NCBI GenBank assembly: GCA_963556495.2
Contig: OY747702.1
Coordinates: 28,550,180-28,614,179 of the forward strand
Direction of reading: 5' to 3'
DNA: 64,000 bases
From: Valencia hispanica
Taxonomy: Eukaryota; Chordata; Actinopteri; Cyprinodontiformes; Valenciidae
Shown here: in pieces, positions 31,801-43,084 of the stretch
How positions within the stretch are numbered: the first letter of the stretch is position 1
Layout: each line of letters starts with the position of its first letter
Made by a program: the position numbers and the translations under genes
Notes under the pieces: generated by a model
Seen by the model: only the letters and a program-made list of their open reading frames with translations
Database searches by the model: none
Told to the model about the DNA's origin: nothing

Positions 31801-34800
31801 TTTGTCTCACCAACGGTGATGGACGGATTCTTGTTTATCGTCGAAGGAATGAGCGTTACACCGAGGCCTGTACCCTGGAGCGGAATCAATTTGGAGGTGG
31901 GGGGTCCGTCATTGTCTGGGGCAGTATATCACATCACCATTGGACTGAGCTTGTTGTCATTGTTGGCAATCTCAATGCCTTGCTGTACAGGGAAGACATC
32001 CTCCTCCCTCATGTGGTACCCTTTATCCATGCTCATCCGGACATGATCCTCCAGCAGGACAATGCCACCAGCCATACTGCTCGTTCTGTGCGTGAGTTTC
32101 TGCATGACAGCAATGTCAGTGTTCTGCCATGGCCAGCAAAGAGCCCGGATCTCAATCCCATTGAGCACGTCTGGGACCTGTTGGATCGCAGGGTGAGGGC
32201 TAGGGCCTTTCCCCCCAGAAATGTCCAGGAACTTGCAAGTGCCTTGGTGGAAGAGTGGGGTAACATCTCACAGCAAGAACTGACAAATCTGGTCCAGTCC
32301 ATGAGGAGGAGATGTACTGCAGTAGTTCAAGCAGCTGGTGGCCACACCAGATACTGACTGGTACTTTTGATTTTGAGCCTCCTTTCATTTAAGGACACAT
32401 TATTCTATTTCTGTTAGTCACATGTCTGTGAAACATTTTTAGTTTATGTCTTTTGGTGTTGACTCTTAGTGTTCATACAAATATTTACACACATTAAGTT
32501 TACTGAAAGTAAAAACAGTTGAGTTGAGTTTATATAACGCATCTATCCAAGCATTTTCTGATGGTTATGGCTTAAAGGTAATGAAAACTAAATATTCAGT
32601 TTCTCAGTATATTTGAATATACAGTTTTATATAAGACCAATAAAAAAGGTGGATGACATGCATTAATGCAGCGTAGCATGGAGGAGATCAGTCTGATGTT
32701 CTTCTGAGACGCTAAGGAAGCCCAACATGCTTTAAAAGTTGTTGCATTGTTGGCTCTCATTATCAAGACAATACATCGTAAATTCTCTATGGGGTTTAGG
32801 TCAACCCAGTTTACTTTTGACACTGTGGCCAAGTGCCAAATCTGGCTAGAAAATGTCAAGTTGGCAGAGTCCTCCATGACTGTATAGGGTAGGCCATAAC
32901 AGCCACAGCAAAACACTTGTGTAGCAAAAGGTATTTTTTCACTGTTTCCATGTTAATTTCAATTTTCTTGGGAAATTGAGATATAACCAAGCCCAAAATG
33001 CTGACAACACTGTTGGCCTAGAAAATGTACAATGCATAATTATTTGAGACTGACCACTCTGGGTGCATTTCTCTGGCTCTGGAGATGTTGTCAGGCCCCA
33101 TCATAGACTTCCAGTGGGCAATAGCGTTGTCCCGAGCCAGCGTCATGGCAACAATGGGGCCGGAGCTCATGAAGGCCGTCAGGCTGGGAAAGAAGAGCTT
33201 TCCATACTGGTGTGCATAGAACTCACTGCATTGCTCAGGACTCAGCAGCAGCCTCCGCTTCTACCACAAGAATAATTCACTTTTAGACAGTTCAGCAAAA
33301 ATATGGTTATTATTTGTCTCCAGCAGATAGGCACCAGTCCCCCCACCCACCCCCGCAACCTAGGATAGGATGGATGGATGGATTTGCCTACAGCTTTATG
33401 AAACTGATGCAAATGACTATTTAGACAGATGAGGGCTTTTAGGTTTTCCACAAGGCAACAATAAAAGGGACATTGAGCTGAGTACAGATGAGCCAGGTTA
33501 GGTAAGGAAATGCCATCAAAGGAGCCATCTGCACCAGCAGCAGCACTTCAACAGCAGCAGCCAAGGCACTGACACAGGGCGCCCAGAGGAGGCAAGGCAG
33601 AGACCTCCACTAGCGCTACCTGGAAAGCACCCAGGCAGCCACAGCCGACCACCGCTCCCGAGGCAGAGGGCTCCCATAGAGGAAACACTGGAAGAAAGAT
33701 TAAAAAACAGGTTAAAATATAAAAATAAATAAACAATGGTTAAATGTGATAAGACTACGTAGTAAAACACTGATAAACTAAAAGCAAGTAAAACATACAG
33801 AGCAATTAAACAGACTCTAATAAATAATAATCAGTTAAAAGCTCGGCTAAAAAGGCGAGTCTTGAGCCAGCTCTTAAAAACATGAACGTTCTCTACGCTC
33901 CTAAGGTCCTCTGGCAGCCTGTTCCAGAGGTGAGGGCCGTTGTACTGGAAAGACGCCTCGCCATGTGTGTGTCCTGACTTTAGGGATAACAAGGAGATGG
34001 CTGCCAGAGGAGCGCAGAGACCACGAGGGTTTATATGGTAAAAGCAGTTCTGAAAGATAAGAAGCCCCAAGACCATTAAGACACTTAAAAACCAATAAAA
34101 GAACCTTAAAATCGATGCTAAATCATACGGTGAGCCAATGCAGTGAATTTAAGACAGGTGTATTGTGCTCCCCTTGCCTGGTCTTCGTCAGAACATATGC
34201 TGCTGAATTTTGTAGAAGTTGGAAACCTGATATACTCTTTTTGGTAAGACTAGAAAGCAGGGCATTACAGTAATCAATTAAAATGGTGATAAAAGCATGC
34301 ATCAGCGTCTCCGTGTTGCCCCGGGAGAGAATGGGGCTGACTCTGGCGATGTTCTTTAGATGATAAAAACCAAATTGTTATTTTTACTTAATTAGTGTGA
34401 ATGCTGTAGATTCTTCTTCTTCTTCTTCTTCTTCTTCTTCTTCTTCTTCTTCTTCTTCTTCTTCTTCTTCTTCTTCTTCTTCTTCTTCTTCTTCTTCTTC
34501 TTCTTCTTCTTCTTCTTCTTCTTCTTCTTCTTCTTCTTCTTCTTCTTCTTCTTCTTCTTCTTCTTCTTCTTCTTCTTCTTCTTCTTTAACTACTTCTTCT
34601 TCTTCTTCTTTAACTACTTCTTCTTCTTCTTCTTTAACTACTTCTTCTTCTTCTTCTTTAACTACTTCTTCTTCTTCTTCTTTAACTACTTCTTCTTCTT
34701 CTTCTTTAACTACTTCTGCATACTTTGTGCTATTTTAACCATTAAACTTTTCAATTATTCAGCTTATTCTGCTCTTTCCGGCTATATCTTTTGGTATTCA

Positions 34801-37800
34801 TAACCTTTATACTTTTTAAAATATTCAACTTTTTATGCTTTTTTTGCTCCCATTGAAATGAATGGAAAACCTCAACAATTCAGCTAAATTTCGCCTGTTT
34901 TGCAAAACTAACTACTTCCACATACTTCCACTTAGAAACACCATTCAAATCTTAAAATGTAGTCATACTCTTCAACTATTACTGTATGTCTCAGCTTCTT
35001 CCTAACTTGTACAGTTTTCATAAAATCCTTCCTCAAGTTTTTGGTCTCGAAATGATCAGATTTCTGAAAATACATGCATTTCTATTGGAGCGAAGCAATT
35101 AAGCTAGAGTGGCCCACTCTAGCAGAATTACCCTTTTCTACTTTCCTGATTTTCCACGAACAACTTCTGCTCACTCGCTCATATTTTACTCTTTCTGCAC
35201 ATATTATATATCAAAACGTAGGTTATCAATTTTTGATTCAGGAAATGTCACCAAAATTTATGTGACAGTTACAGTTTTTTGGCAAATCGACCCGAAGCAA
35301 AGTGGCCGCACCCAGGAGGGACCATTGGAATGCATTGGGACTGAGCAAAAATTCAGAGGACGGCTGGATTCTGACTCATATTCGTAAAGTCATATCTCAT
35401 AAACGATGCGGCGTAGAAACATGAGCCTTGTGCCAATATAACTTCAGAACTTCCTGACGCTCATGATTCAACAATTTTTTTGATACCTGTTACTGTTTCT
35501 CCATAAGTTTTGTTTGTTCGAGTGTAACAAATCTGCTCTTCGCTAAAACGGCTCAGATTCAAAAATGCCAAAATCATGCTAATTTGTACAAAATCAGTGC
35601 TCCTAGACAGATTGAGGTACACACATGAAACGAACCATGATTCTTCATCAAAGCCTGCTGATACTCACAAAGAAAGAATAATTTCGACAGGCCTTATATT
35701 TTCAGAGTAAGAGGATGTATTTCGGGACCAAGGAAGGTAAGATTAATGTTTCTATCAAATTTATCAACATATTCGACGTCCTTTTACGGCTGTAATATTA
35801 TATTTTCAACAAATTGAGTGGTTTGAGAACGTTCCCATATCCGTTCCGATAAAAATGGTACCTTGGTGACGTCGATACGCCTTACGGTTCTTAAGTCATT
35901 AAGAGTAGTTTGGAAGCTGCGTTACCTGTTAAAACGGCTGAGAAATTAGGAGACATTAGTGAGGTGCTGCACTCTGGCTGTCTCCCCCAGTCACAGCCTG
36001 CGTGTGATTGGTCGAAAAATGACAGGCCTTTTGATGGCTGGAGCTCCGTCTTGTGGTACAAAAGAGAATTACTATATACACTAAACAAAAATATAAACGC
36101 AACACCTTTGTTTCTGCTACCATTTTTCATGAGATGGACTTAAAGATCTTAAATTCATTCCAGATACACAATATTACCATTTCTCTCAAACATTGTTCAC
36201 AAATCAGTCTCATCAAGATGCTGATCTGACATCATGATTAGTGCACAGGTGTACCTTATACTGCCCACAATAAAAGGCCACCCTGGAATGTGCAGTTTTT
36301 TGCTTTATTGGGGGTCTGGGGACTCAGAACCGGTCAGTATCTGGTGTGACCACCATTTGCCTCATGCAGTGCAACACATCTTCTTCGCATAGAGTTTATC
36401 AGATTGTCAATTGTGGCCTGTGGAATGTTGGTCCACTCCTCTTCACTGGTTGTGCGAAGTTGTTGGATATTAGTGCGAACTGGTACACGCTGTCGTATAC
36501 CAGTCAAGCACATCCCAAACATGCTTAATGGGTGACATGTCCGGTGAGTATGCTGGCCATGCAAGAACTGGGACATTTTCAGCTTCCAAGAATTGTGTAC
36601 ATTATTTTGCTAAAACATGAGGTGATGTTCATGGATGTATGGCACAACAATGGGCCTCAGGATCTCATCACGGTATCTCTGTGGATTCAAAATGCCATCA
36701 ATAAAATGCACCCGTGTTCTTCGTCCATAACAGATGCCTGCCCATACCATACCCCACCACCACCATGGGCCACTCGATCCACAACATTGACATCAGCAAA
36801 GCGCTCACCCACACGACGCCACACACGTTGTCTGCCATCTGCCCTGAACAATGTAAACAGAGATTCATCCGTGAAGAGAACACCTCTCCAACGTGCCAGA
36901 CGCCATCGAATGTGAGCATTTGCCCACTCAAGTCTGTTACGGCTACGAGCTGGAGTCAGGTCAAGACCCCGATGAGGACGACGAGCATGCAGTTGAGCTT
37001 CCCTGACACGTTTCTGACAGTTTGTGCAGAAATTGTTTGGTTATGCAAACCAATTGTTTCAGCAGCTGTCTGAGTGGCTGGTCTCAGACGATCTTGGAGG
37101 TAAACCTGCTGGATGTGGAGGTCCTGGGCTGGTGTGGTTACACCTGGTCTGCGGTTGTGAGGCCGGTTGGATGTACTGCCATATTCTCTGAAACGCCTTT
37201 GGAGACGGCTTATGGTGGAGAAATGAACATTCAATGCACGAGCAACAGATCTGGTTGACATTCCTGCTGTCAGCATGCCAATTGCACGCTCCCTCAATGC
37301 TTGTGGCATCTGTGGCATTTTGCTGTGAGTCAAAACTGCACATTCCAGGGTGGCCTTCTATTGTGGGCAGTATAAGGTACACCTGTGCACTAATCATGAT
37401 GTCAGATCAGCATCTTGATGTGGCACACCTGTGAGGTGGGATGGATTATCTCAGCAAAGCAGTAGTGCTCACTATCACACATTTAGACTGATTTGTGAAC
37501 AACGTTTGAGAGAAATGGTAATATTGTGTATCTGGAATGAATTTTAGATCTTTAAGTCCATCTAATGAAAAATGGGAGCAGAAACAAAGGTGTTGCGTTT
37601 ATATTTTTGTTGAGTGTATTATGCCCTCCACTGTAAAACTGAGGTTTCAGGGTTATTGTAAGACATCTCAAACAACTTGTAGATTTAATACAAATCAATT
37701 CACCAGGACTTTTGATTACTCTGTAAAATATGATGATCAATACAGTCTCATAGGTACTAGGCAGGCAACAGTGGCCATTTTACTGTTCCAACACCTGGAA

Positions 37801-40800
37801 AACAGTGATTACTTTTTAGGGCAGTTACACAGACTTGTATGTTTAGGGGATTGTAGGCATTATAAATGGAGTAAGATATTGTTAGCTAACTTGCTATTGT
37901 TATCCATTATACTAACACTAGCATTTAAGCTAACATTAGCATTTTAGCTAATTTTGACTTAATAGCTAAAGTTAACATACAGAATGGATTGAGATACCGT
38001 TAATCAACATGTTAGTGTTTGCCAACATGCTATCTGTGGCATTTAAGCTAAGATTAGCATTTTAGCTAACATTAGCATTTTATCTCATTTTAGCTATCAT
38101 TTGGTTTTTGGGTTGATTGTAACATACTGAATGGTTTTAATTATTGTTTACTAATTTTTTCAATGTTTGCCAACATGCTACCAATAGCTTTTTTACTAAC
38201 CATTGCAATGTAGCTCATTTAAGCTAACAATAACATTTTAGCTAATTTTGACTTAACTGCTAAAATTAACATAATGGATGGATTGAGTTACTGTTAACCA
38301 ACATGTTGGTGTTTACCAACATGCTATCTCTAGCCTTTAAGCTAACATGAGCATTTTAGCTAATGTTCACTAATATTAATATTTTAGGAAGATTTTAACA
38401 TACTGAAAGGATTAAGTTCATGGTAACGAACATGTTAGTGTTTGCCAACATGCTATCTGTGGCATTTTAGCTAACATTAGCATTTTAGCTAACATTAGCT
38501 ATTATTTGGTTTTTGGGTTGATTTGAACAAACTGAATGAGTTAAGTTATTGTTAACCAATGTATTCATGGTTGCCAACATACTACAAATAGCTTTTTTGC
38601 TAACCATAGCAATTTAGCTCGTTCAAGCTAACAATGGGATTTTAGATAATCATTTAATTATTTAGAATATTTTAACACACTGAAAGGATTAAGTTTATGG
38701 TAACGAACATGATACTGTTTGCCAACATGCTACCACTAGCATTTAAGCTAACACTAGTATATCAGTTAGTATCAAAATTTAAGCTAATTAAGCTAATTTT
38801 AGCTAACACTTCCCTTTAAGCATGTTTTTATTATACTGAATGGATTGAATTATTGTTAACCAACATGTTTGTGTTTGTCAACATGCTACCACTAGCATTT
38901 TAGCTAACATTAGCATGTTAGCTAATTTTCAATAATATTGGTGTTATAGCTTGTTGTCAATTTACTGAATATAATAAGTCTTCTTTTAACCAACATAGTT
39001 GTGTTTCCAAACATGATACTACTAGCGTTTTGGATAATATTTGGAATTTAGCTGATTTTAGGTAACACTGGCATTTTAGCTAATTGTGAGTTTTTCTATG
39101 TGGTAGGGTCGGTAGATTACTTTTCTTTTTTCTGCTGATTCTGTGCATTACACTTCAGTAAGTCTTCTACAGTTGACTTCAAATACTTCAGGCACTAGGC
39201 AAGCAACAGTGGCCATTCTACTGTTCCAACACCTGGAAAACAGTAATTACTTTTCAATGGCAGTTACACAGACTTGTGTGTTTAGGCAATCTTAGGCATT
39301 ATAAAAGAAGTAGGATGTTGTTAGCTAACTTACTATTGTTATCCATTAAACTAACACTAGCATTTAAGCAAACATTAGCATTTTAGCTAATTTTGACTTA
39401 ATAGCTAAAGTTAACCTACTGAATGGATTGAGATGCAGTTAACCAACATGTTAGTGTTTGAAAACATGCTATCTGTGGCATGTTAGCTAACATTAGCATT
39501 TTAGCTAACATTAGCGTTTTAGGTCATTTTAACTTAATAGCTAAAGTTAACAAACTGAATGGATTAAGATAAAGTTAACCAACATGTTAGTGCTTGCCAA
39601 CAAGATATCTGTGGCATTTTAGCTAACATTATCATTTTAGCTAACTTTGGCATTTTAGCTAATTTTGGCTATCATTTGGTTTTTGGGTTGATTTTAACAA
39701 ACTGAATGGGTTGTTATTGTTAACCAATATGTTCATGTATGCAAACATGCTAGCAATAGCTTTTTTACGAACCATAGCAATTTAAGTCTCTCAAGCTAAC
39801 AATGGAATTTCAGCTAATTTTGATTTAACAACCAAAATTAACCTAATGAATGGATTGAGTTAATGTTAACCAACATGTTGGTACTTACCAACATGCTATC
39901 TCTACCATGTAAGCTAAAAATAACATTTAAGCTAACATTAGCATTTCAGCTAATGTTAGCTAATATTTGCATTTGAGGAAGATTTTATCATACTGAAAGG
40001 ATTAGGATCATGGTAACGATTATTTTAGTGTTTGCCAACATGCTTTCTGTGGCATTTTAGCTAACATTAGAAATTTAGCTAATATTAGCTAGCATTTGGT
40101 TTTGGGGTTGATTTTAACATACTGAATGGGTTGAGTTATTGTTAACCTATATGTTCATGTTTGATACCATGCTGCGAATCGTTTTTTTTTTTAACTAACA
40201 ATAGCAATTAAGCTCATTCAAGCTAACAACAGAAATTTTGCTCATTTTGACTTAACAGCTAGAAGTAACATAATGAATGGATTGAGATACTGTTAACCAA
40301 CATGTTGGTGTTTACCAACAAGTTATCTCTAGCATTTAAGCTAAAATCAACATTTAAGCTAACATTAGTATTTTAGCTAATGTTCGCTAATATTTGCATT
40401 TTGGGAAGATGTTAACATACTGGAAGGATTAAGTTAGGTAACGAAATTGATACTGTTTGCCAATATACAACCACTAGTATTTAATCTAACACTAGTATTA
40501 CAGTTAGTATCAAAAATGTAAGCTAATTTTGACTTAACAGCTAAGGTTACCTTGCTAAATAGATTTTGTTAATGTTTAGCGCCATGTTAGTGTTTGCCAA
40601 CTTACTACCACTAGCATTTTAGCTAACATTTGCATTTCAGCTAATTTTAGCTAACACTTCCCTTTAAGCTTATTTTTTTTATACTGAATGGATTGAATTA
40701 TTGTTAACCAACATGTTTGTGTTTGGCAACATGCTACCATACGCTTCCGTAATTTTTGTGAACTTCAACTACTTCTGCATACTTTGTGCTATTTTAACCA

Positions 40801-42628
40801 TTCTACTTTTCAACTATTCTGCTCATTCTGCTTTTTCCGGGAATATCTTTTGCTATTCATAACCTTTATACTTTTCATAATATTCAACTTTTTATTTTAG
40901 CCAATTGTGACAGTTTTTCTATGTGGTACGGTTGGCAGACTACTCGTCTTTTTTCTGCTGTTTCTGTTTATTACACTTCAGCAAGTCTTTTACAGTTGAC
41001 TTCAAATACTTCAGCCATTTTCTGCAAGTAAATTCAGCTTACAGCATTCACACTGCATTTTCACAGGAAATGCAACTTTTTCTAGTTTTGATTTATTTTA
41101 CTCTTTATGTCTGCCTTAAAGTATTTTCTTAGTGTTTCACCGCCATGGAGGGGGAAACAGTTCAAACAGTGCATAGTTTACAGTCACTTGCAAAGCTTCC
41201 TTTTAAATGTACATGGCTTTCCTAATGTGAAAGATATTTCATCAGAGAACATGTGCAACCTCATTAAAAATATTAATAACTAAACATTTCCTTGACTTAC
41301 ATTCCACTGCATTGGTTTTAAATACATGTTAGGGTTAGAGAGAGACTAAAAAGAGTAATAAACACGGTAAAGGTTACATTTGAGGTCAAAAGTGAAAAAA
41401 GGATTAATTAAAAACAAGAACAAAATTAGGTTTAGCTTGATACATCTATAATAATCAAAATAAATGTAACGCCAAGTGGTCTCCTCGCTTTGGAAGTTTT
41501 CCAGGCTTGTCACACTGCTGCAGACTAATGAAAACGTCTCCGACAATACGTGTGTGTGAGTGCAAACTTGCTGAAGGAGAAGTATAAACTAGGCTTAAGT
41601 AACAGCCTGAGAGACAATATGTCCCTTAGGCCTGCGAATGCTTTGAGCTGTCCCTGATCTGAAGAGTGATCTTGGGTAGAGGGATGTCTTCGTTCACCTC
41701 CTGGACCTGTTTTCTTCACCAACCAATCTCAGATAAGCAGAAGATGGATGGCACTGGTGTGACATAGTGCTAGTTCAGGGTTCAGCCATCTTTCCACTTT
41801 AAAGACCCATTTCCCACAAATAAAATTTACCTAGAGCCAAGAATTACCTCAGCGTAAAGATAAGATAACTTCAGGTGTTTATATAATTTGTATTATTAGG
41901 TTATTGGAAAATAATCCTGTTTCTTGAATAGAACGAAGCTTCTCTCTCTCTGAAAAAAAACGGGAATAATTTAAAAAAGTTCCAAACAGCAGAATTATGA
42001 AACATAAAACCAATCTAATAAATAAGGTAAGAGCCATAAAACATCTAAACTTTAGAATACAATACTCTTGAAAATAACACGCGTTTTAAAAAAATTTTTT
42101 CTTCTTCATATTTATGGAAAATATAAGAAAAATAAGAAACCCCACTTAGAAATACAGTACAACTTGTTTTATCTGAATTATACAGATAACATTCTTTCAG
42201 AACAGATACAGAAAAGCTGCGTTTCCTATTCCCTTTATTTTTAACCCAAATCATCATGTCTGTCTCATTCCTCCTCAAAATAGTGTTTCTTCTGCAGCCC
42301 CAGGGGGCAGTCGTCTGCTCTAGCTTGATACTGGTCACCATTGCCCTCTAGTGGACAAAAGGTACAATGATCAAACTTCCAGAAATCGCAATGTGTCCAA
42401 CAACTTCGATCCTTCTGCATCTACGTGTCATACATTATAGAAGTAAATGTATCTTTTAGTCTGGTCTAACAGACTTCCTAAAGGTTTGATATTTCTACCA
42501 ACCTGCAGGATAATGAAGCCTGAATTCAGGATGACATTTTCGATCTCCTCGGACTTGTGAACAGCATCAGGTTTGATGACAGCCAAGGTTCTTTCTATAA
42601 AAATACGTTGATGTGAAGTTTGGTCCAT
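28887..42628 (-). CDS. nme5: NME5, nucleoside diphosphate kinase family member 5, five exons
   Basis: Exons: 42628-42503, 33260-33055, 29350-29250, 29170-29052, 28970-28887 (636 nt, 211 aa; human 212). The NDK domain begins [11 protein letters not shown], continues [15 protein letters not shown], and includes [14 protein letters not shown] and the active-site-type NALHGSDS with His126. A Dpy-30-like C terminus follows ([20 protein letters not shown]). NME5 is an axonemal, radial-spoke-associated protein of motile cilia and sperm flagella; its kinase activity is doubtful. Exon 2 ends in a GTCAGT donor, chosen because it restores the human-length alignment (HPECLRSKYGT) and the phase. Intron 1 (33261-42502, 9.2 kb) and intron 2 (29351-33054) are almost entirely repeats and transposons. 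Confidence 0.92.
29612..31043 (-). mobile_element. Tc1 element (family B), broken transposase, nme5 intron 2
   Basis: The ends CAGTGAGGAACATACATCT and (complement) CAGTGAGGAACATAAGTATT are inverted repeats with flanking TA (29610-29611, 31044-31045). Length is 1432 bp. Minus-strand transposase pieces include [20 protein letters not shown] at 30751 onward and [10 protein letters not shown] near 30300. The frame shifts between 30340 and 30031. It is the same family as 16834-18349. Confidence 0.85.
31059..32532 (+). mobile_element. Tc1 element (family C), nme5 intron 2
   Basis: It begins near AACTCAGCAAAAAAATAAACG and ends at TTGAGTTGAGTTTA, where the right terminus appears shortened, since the usual complementary stretch is mostly missing. 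It starts about 15 bp beyond the family-B copy. Transposase is on plus and nearly complete. Confidence 0.85.
31317..32357 (+). pseudogene. Tc1 DD34E transposase with one in-frame stop
   Basis: Two open segments, 31317-31733 and 31776-32357, are in the same frame. The first ends at TAG (31731-31733), where relatives have a tryptophan codon, and the bases to 31775 stay in frame. I saw no frameshift. The probable start is [16 protein letters not shown] at 31338. The N-terminal helix-turn-helix region and [11 protein letters not shown] linker are present. Catalytic residues lie in [17 protein letters not shown] and [12 protein letters not shown], with 34 residues between the second D and the E. 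It ends GGHTRY, normal for the family. It is a very recent loss by a single nonsense change. Confidence 0.85.
32600..32930 (-). mobile_element. Tc1-type fragment related to the 6340-7835 element
   Basis: CGTAAATTCTCTATGGGGTT (about 32768) and GCCAAATCTGGCTAGAAAAT (about 32836) parallel TAAATTCTCTATGGGGTTC (6615) and AGTCTAGCTGGAAAATG (6735) in the fam53c intron element. About 330 bp of decayed transposase remains, without visible ends. Confidence 0.55.
33820..34380 (-). mobile_element. LINE (L2-like) 3' fragment in nme5 intron 1
   Basis: The minus-strand translation from 34076 to 33831 resembles the C-terminal end of fish L2-type reverse transcriptase polyproteins: [15 protein letters not shown] followed by [15 protein letters not shown]. 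Upstream minus-strand sequence to about 34380 looks like the same element but is frame-broken. Clade assignment is by resemblance to the 49.5 and 56 kb pieces. Confidence 0.6.
34411..34586. repeat. (TTC)n microsatellite, about 58 units
   Basis: Pure TTC/GAA runs for about 175 bp, polypurine on the minus (nme5 sense) strand. It leads without a break into the 24-bp minisatellite. The resulting poly-serine open frame on plus is not a gene. Confidence 0.97.
34587..34717. repeat. 24-bp minisatellite, TTC-derived
   Basis: TAACTAC interrupts the TTC run at 34587, 34611, 34635, 34659, 34683 and 34707, exactly 24 bp apart each time. The unit is five TTC triplets plus TTTAACTAC, and no base differs between the copies I read. 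Confidence 0.97.
34718..36076. repeat. Unclassified dispersed repeat, left part
   Basis: No reading frame is conserved. CTGCATACTTTGTGCTATTT at about 34716 and the following 110 bp recur at about 40771, so this belongs to a family bracketing the satellite-like block. I could not place it in a known class. The Tc1 element at 36079 interrupts it. Confidence 0.5.
36079..37616 (-). mobile_element. Tc1 element (family D) with long inverted repeats, broken transposase
   Basis: The ends are CACTAAACAAAAATATAAAC on the left and, as reverse complement, CACTCAACAAAAATATAAAC on the right, with flanking TA (36077-36078, 37617-37618). The inverted repeats match over about 150 bp, then again from ATCAAGATGCTGATCTGACA, so they are 200 bp or more; the left one has lost about 60 bp. 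Minus-strand transposase pieces include [20 protein letters not shown] (near 37320) and the C-terminal [20 protein letters not shown]. Frameshifts break the middle. Length is 1538 bp. Confidence 0.88.
37756..40735. repeat. Satellite-like higher-order repeat rich in GCTAAC/AGCTAA
   Basis: Degenerate monomers carry, in order, a GTTAACCAACATGTT-type box, a GCCAACATGCT-type box, ACTAGCATTTTAGCTAAC, and ACATACTGAATGGATT. Boxes of the GCCAACATGCT type lie at 38021, 38169, 38315, 38444, 38573, 38721, 38877, 39006, then 39460, 39596, 39741, 39887, 40034, 40163, 40314, 40459, 40596 and 40725. Spacing is 129-156 bp. A lead segment at 37756 (ACTAGGCAGGCAACAGTGG) recurs at 39194, giving two higher-order units offset by about 1.44 kb. 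It is entirely intronic to nme5 and non-coding. Confidence 0.85.
40736..41150. repeat. Unclassified dispersed repeat, right part
   Basis: About 40767-40895 repeats 34713-34835. About 40905-41014 (TTTTTCTATGTGGTACGGTT) repeats 39085-39190. These shared edges suggest one compound repeat of roughly 5 kb surrounding the satellite-like block and the Tc1 insertion. Confidence 0.55.
41151..42502 (-). other. nme5: nme5 intron 1, part next to exon 1
   Basis: AT-rich, with no reading frame or transposon end that I could recognise. Confidence 0.4.
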
Positions 42629-42900
42629 GTCCTCTGCGAGCTGTCGCTAACATGTGGCAACAACTTCTGCTGCTTCCTCATTTAAGTAATTTAACAGGAA
42701 AACTCCGTCAATAAATAATTCGATATTAATTACGCTTTGTTCATTTAGATAGTTGGGATGAAGCAGAAAAGGTAGGGGGGGGAAAAGCAGCTGAACTTAT
42801 GTCTGGTCGGTTATTTGATTACTTTCTGGGTTGCTATGATACCAGACAACTACGGTGACTCATGGAGGACAATCCATACCTTTTTCGAATGTCTTTGTAT
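42629..42900 (-). promoter_or_regulatory. nme5: nme5 5' flank with RFX X-box-like site
   Basis: GTTGCTATGATACC at 42830-42843, about 200 bp upstream of the nme5 ATG, matches most of the RFX X-box GTTGCYATGGYAAC; it misses two positions in the second half-site. NME5 belongs to the motile-cilium programme that RFX factors control in vertebrates. The regulatory role is inferred. Confidence 0.4.
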
Positions 42901-43084
42901 CCTGCAAGTCAATGCCAACGTACAAGCTGAAATATGCAGTGAAAAGCAAAAAAGTGAATGACTTTCTACGAGTCTAGTAAACCCCTACACCCAATTTGAT
43001 TCTCTGATCATGAGCAATGTTGCAATCACAATGAACTCCATTGACATTTGCAATATTTGGGAAGCATGTGGTTCAAACCTTTGT

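Noticed and set aside
34397..34738. Serine-rich 113-codon open frame on plus
   Set aside because: It is the translation of the (TTC)n tract and the 24-bp minisatellite and has no coding features.
37756..40735. CRISPR-like array
   Set aside because: Repeats are degenerate, AT-rich and palindromic without unique spacers, in an intron of a vertebrate gene.
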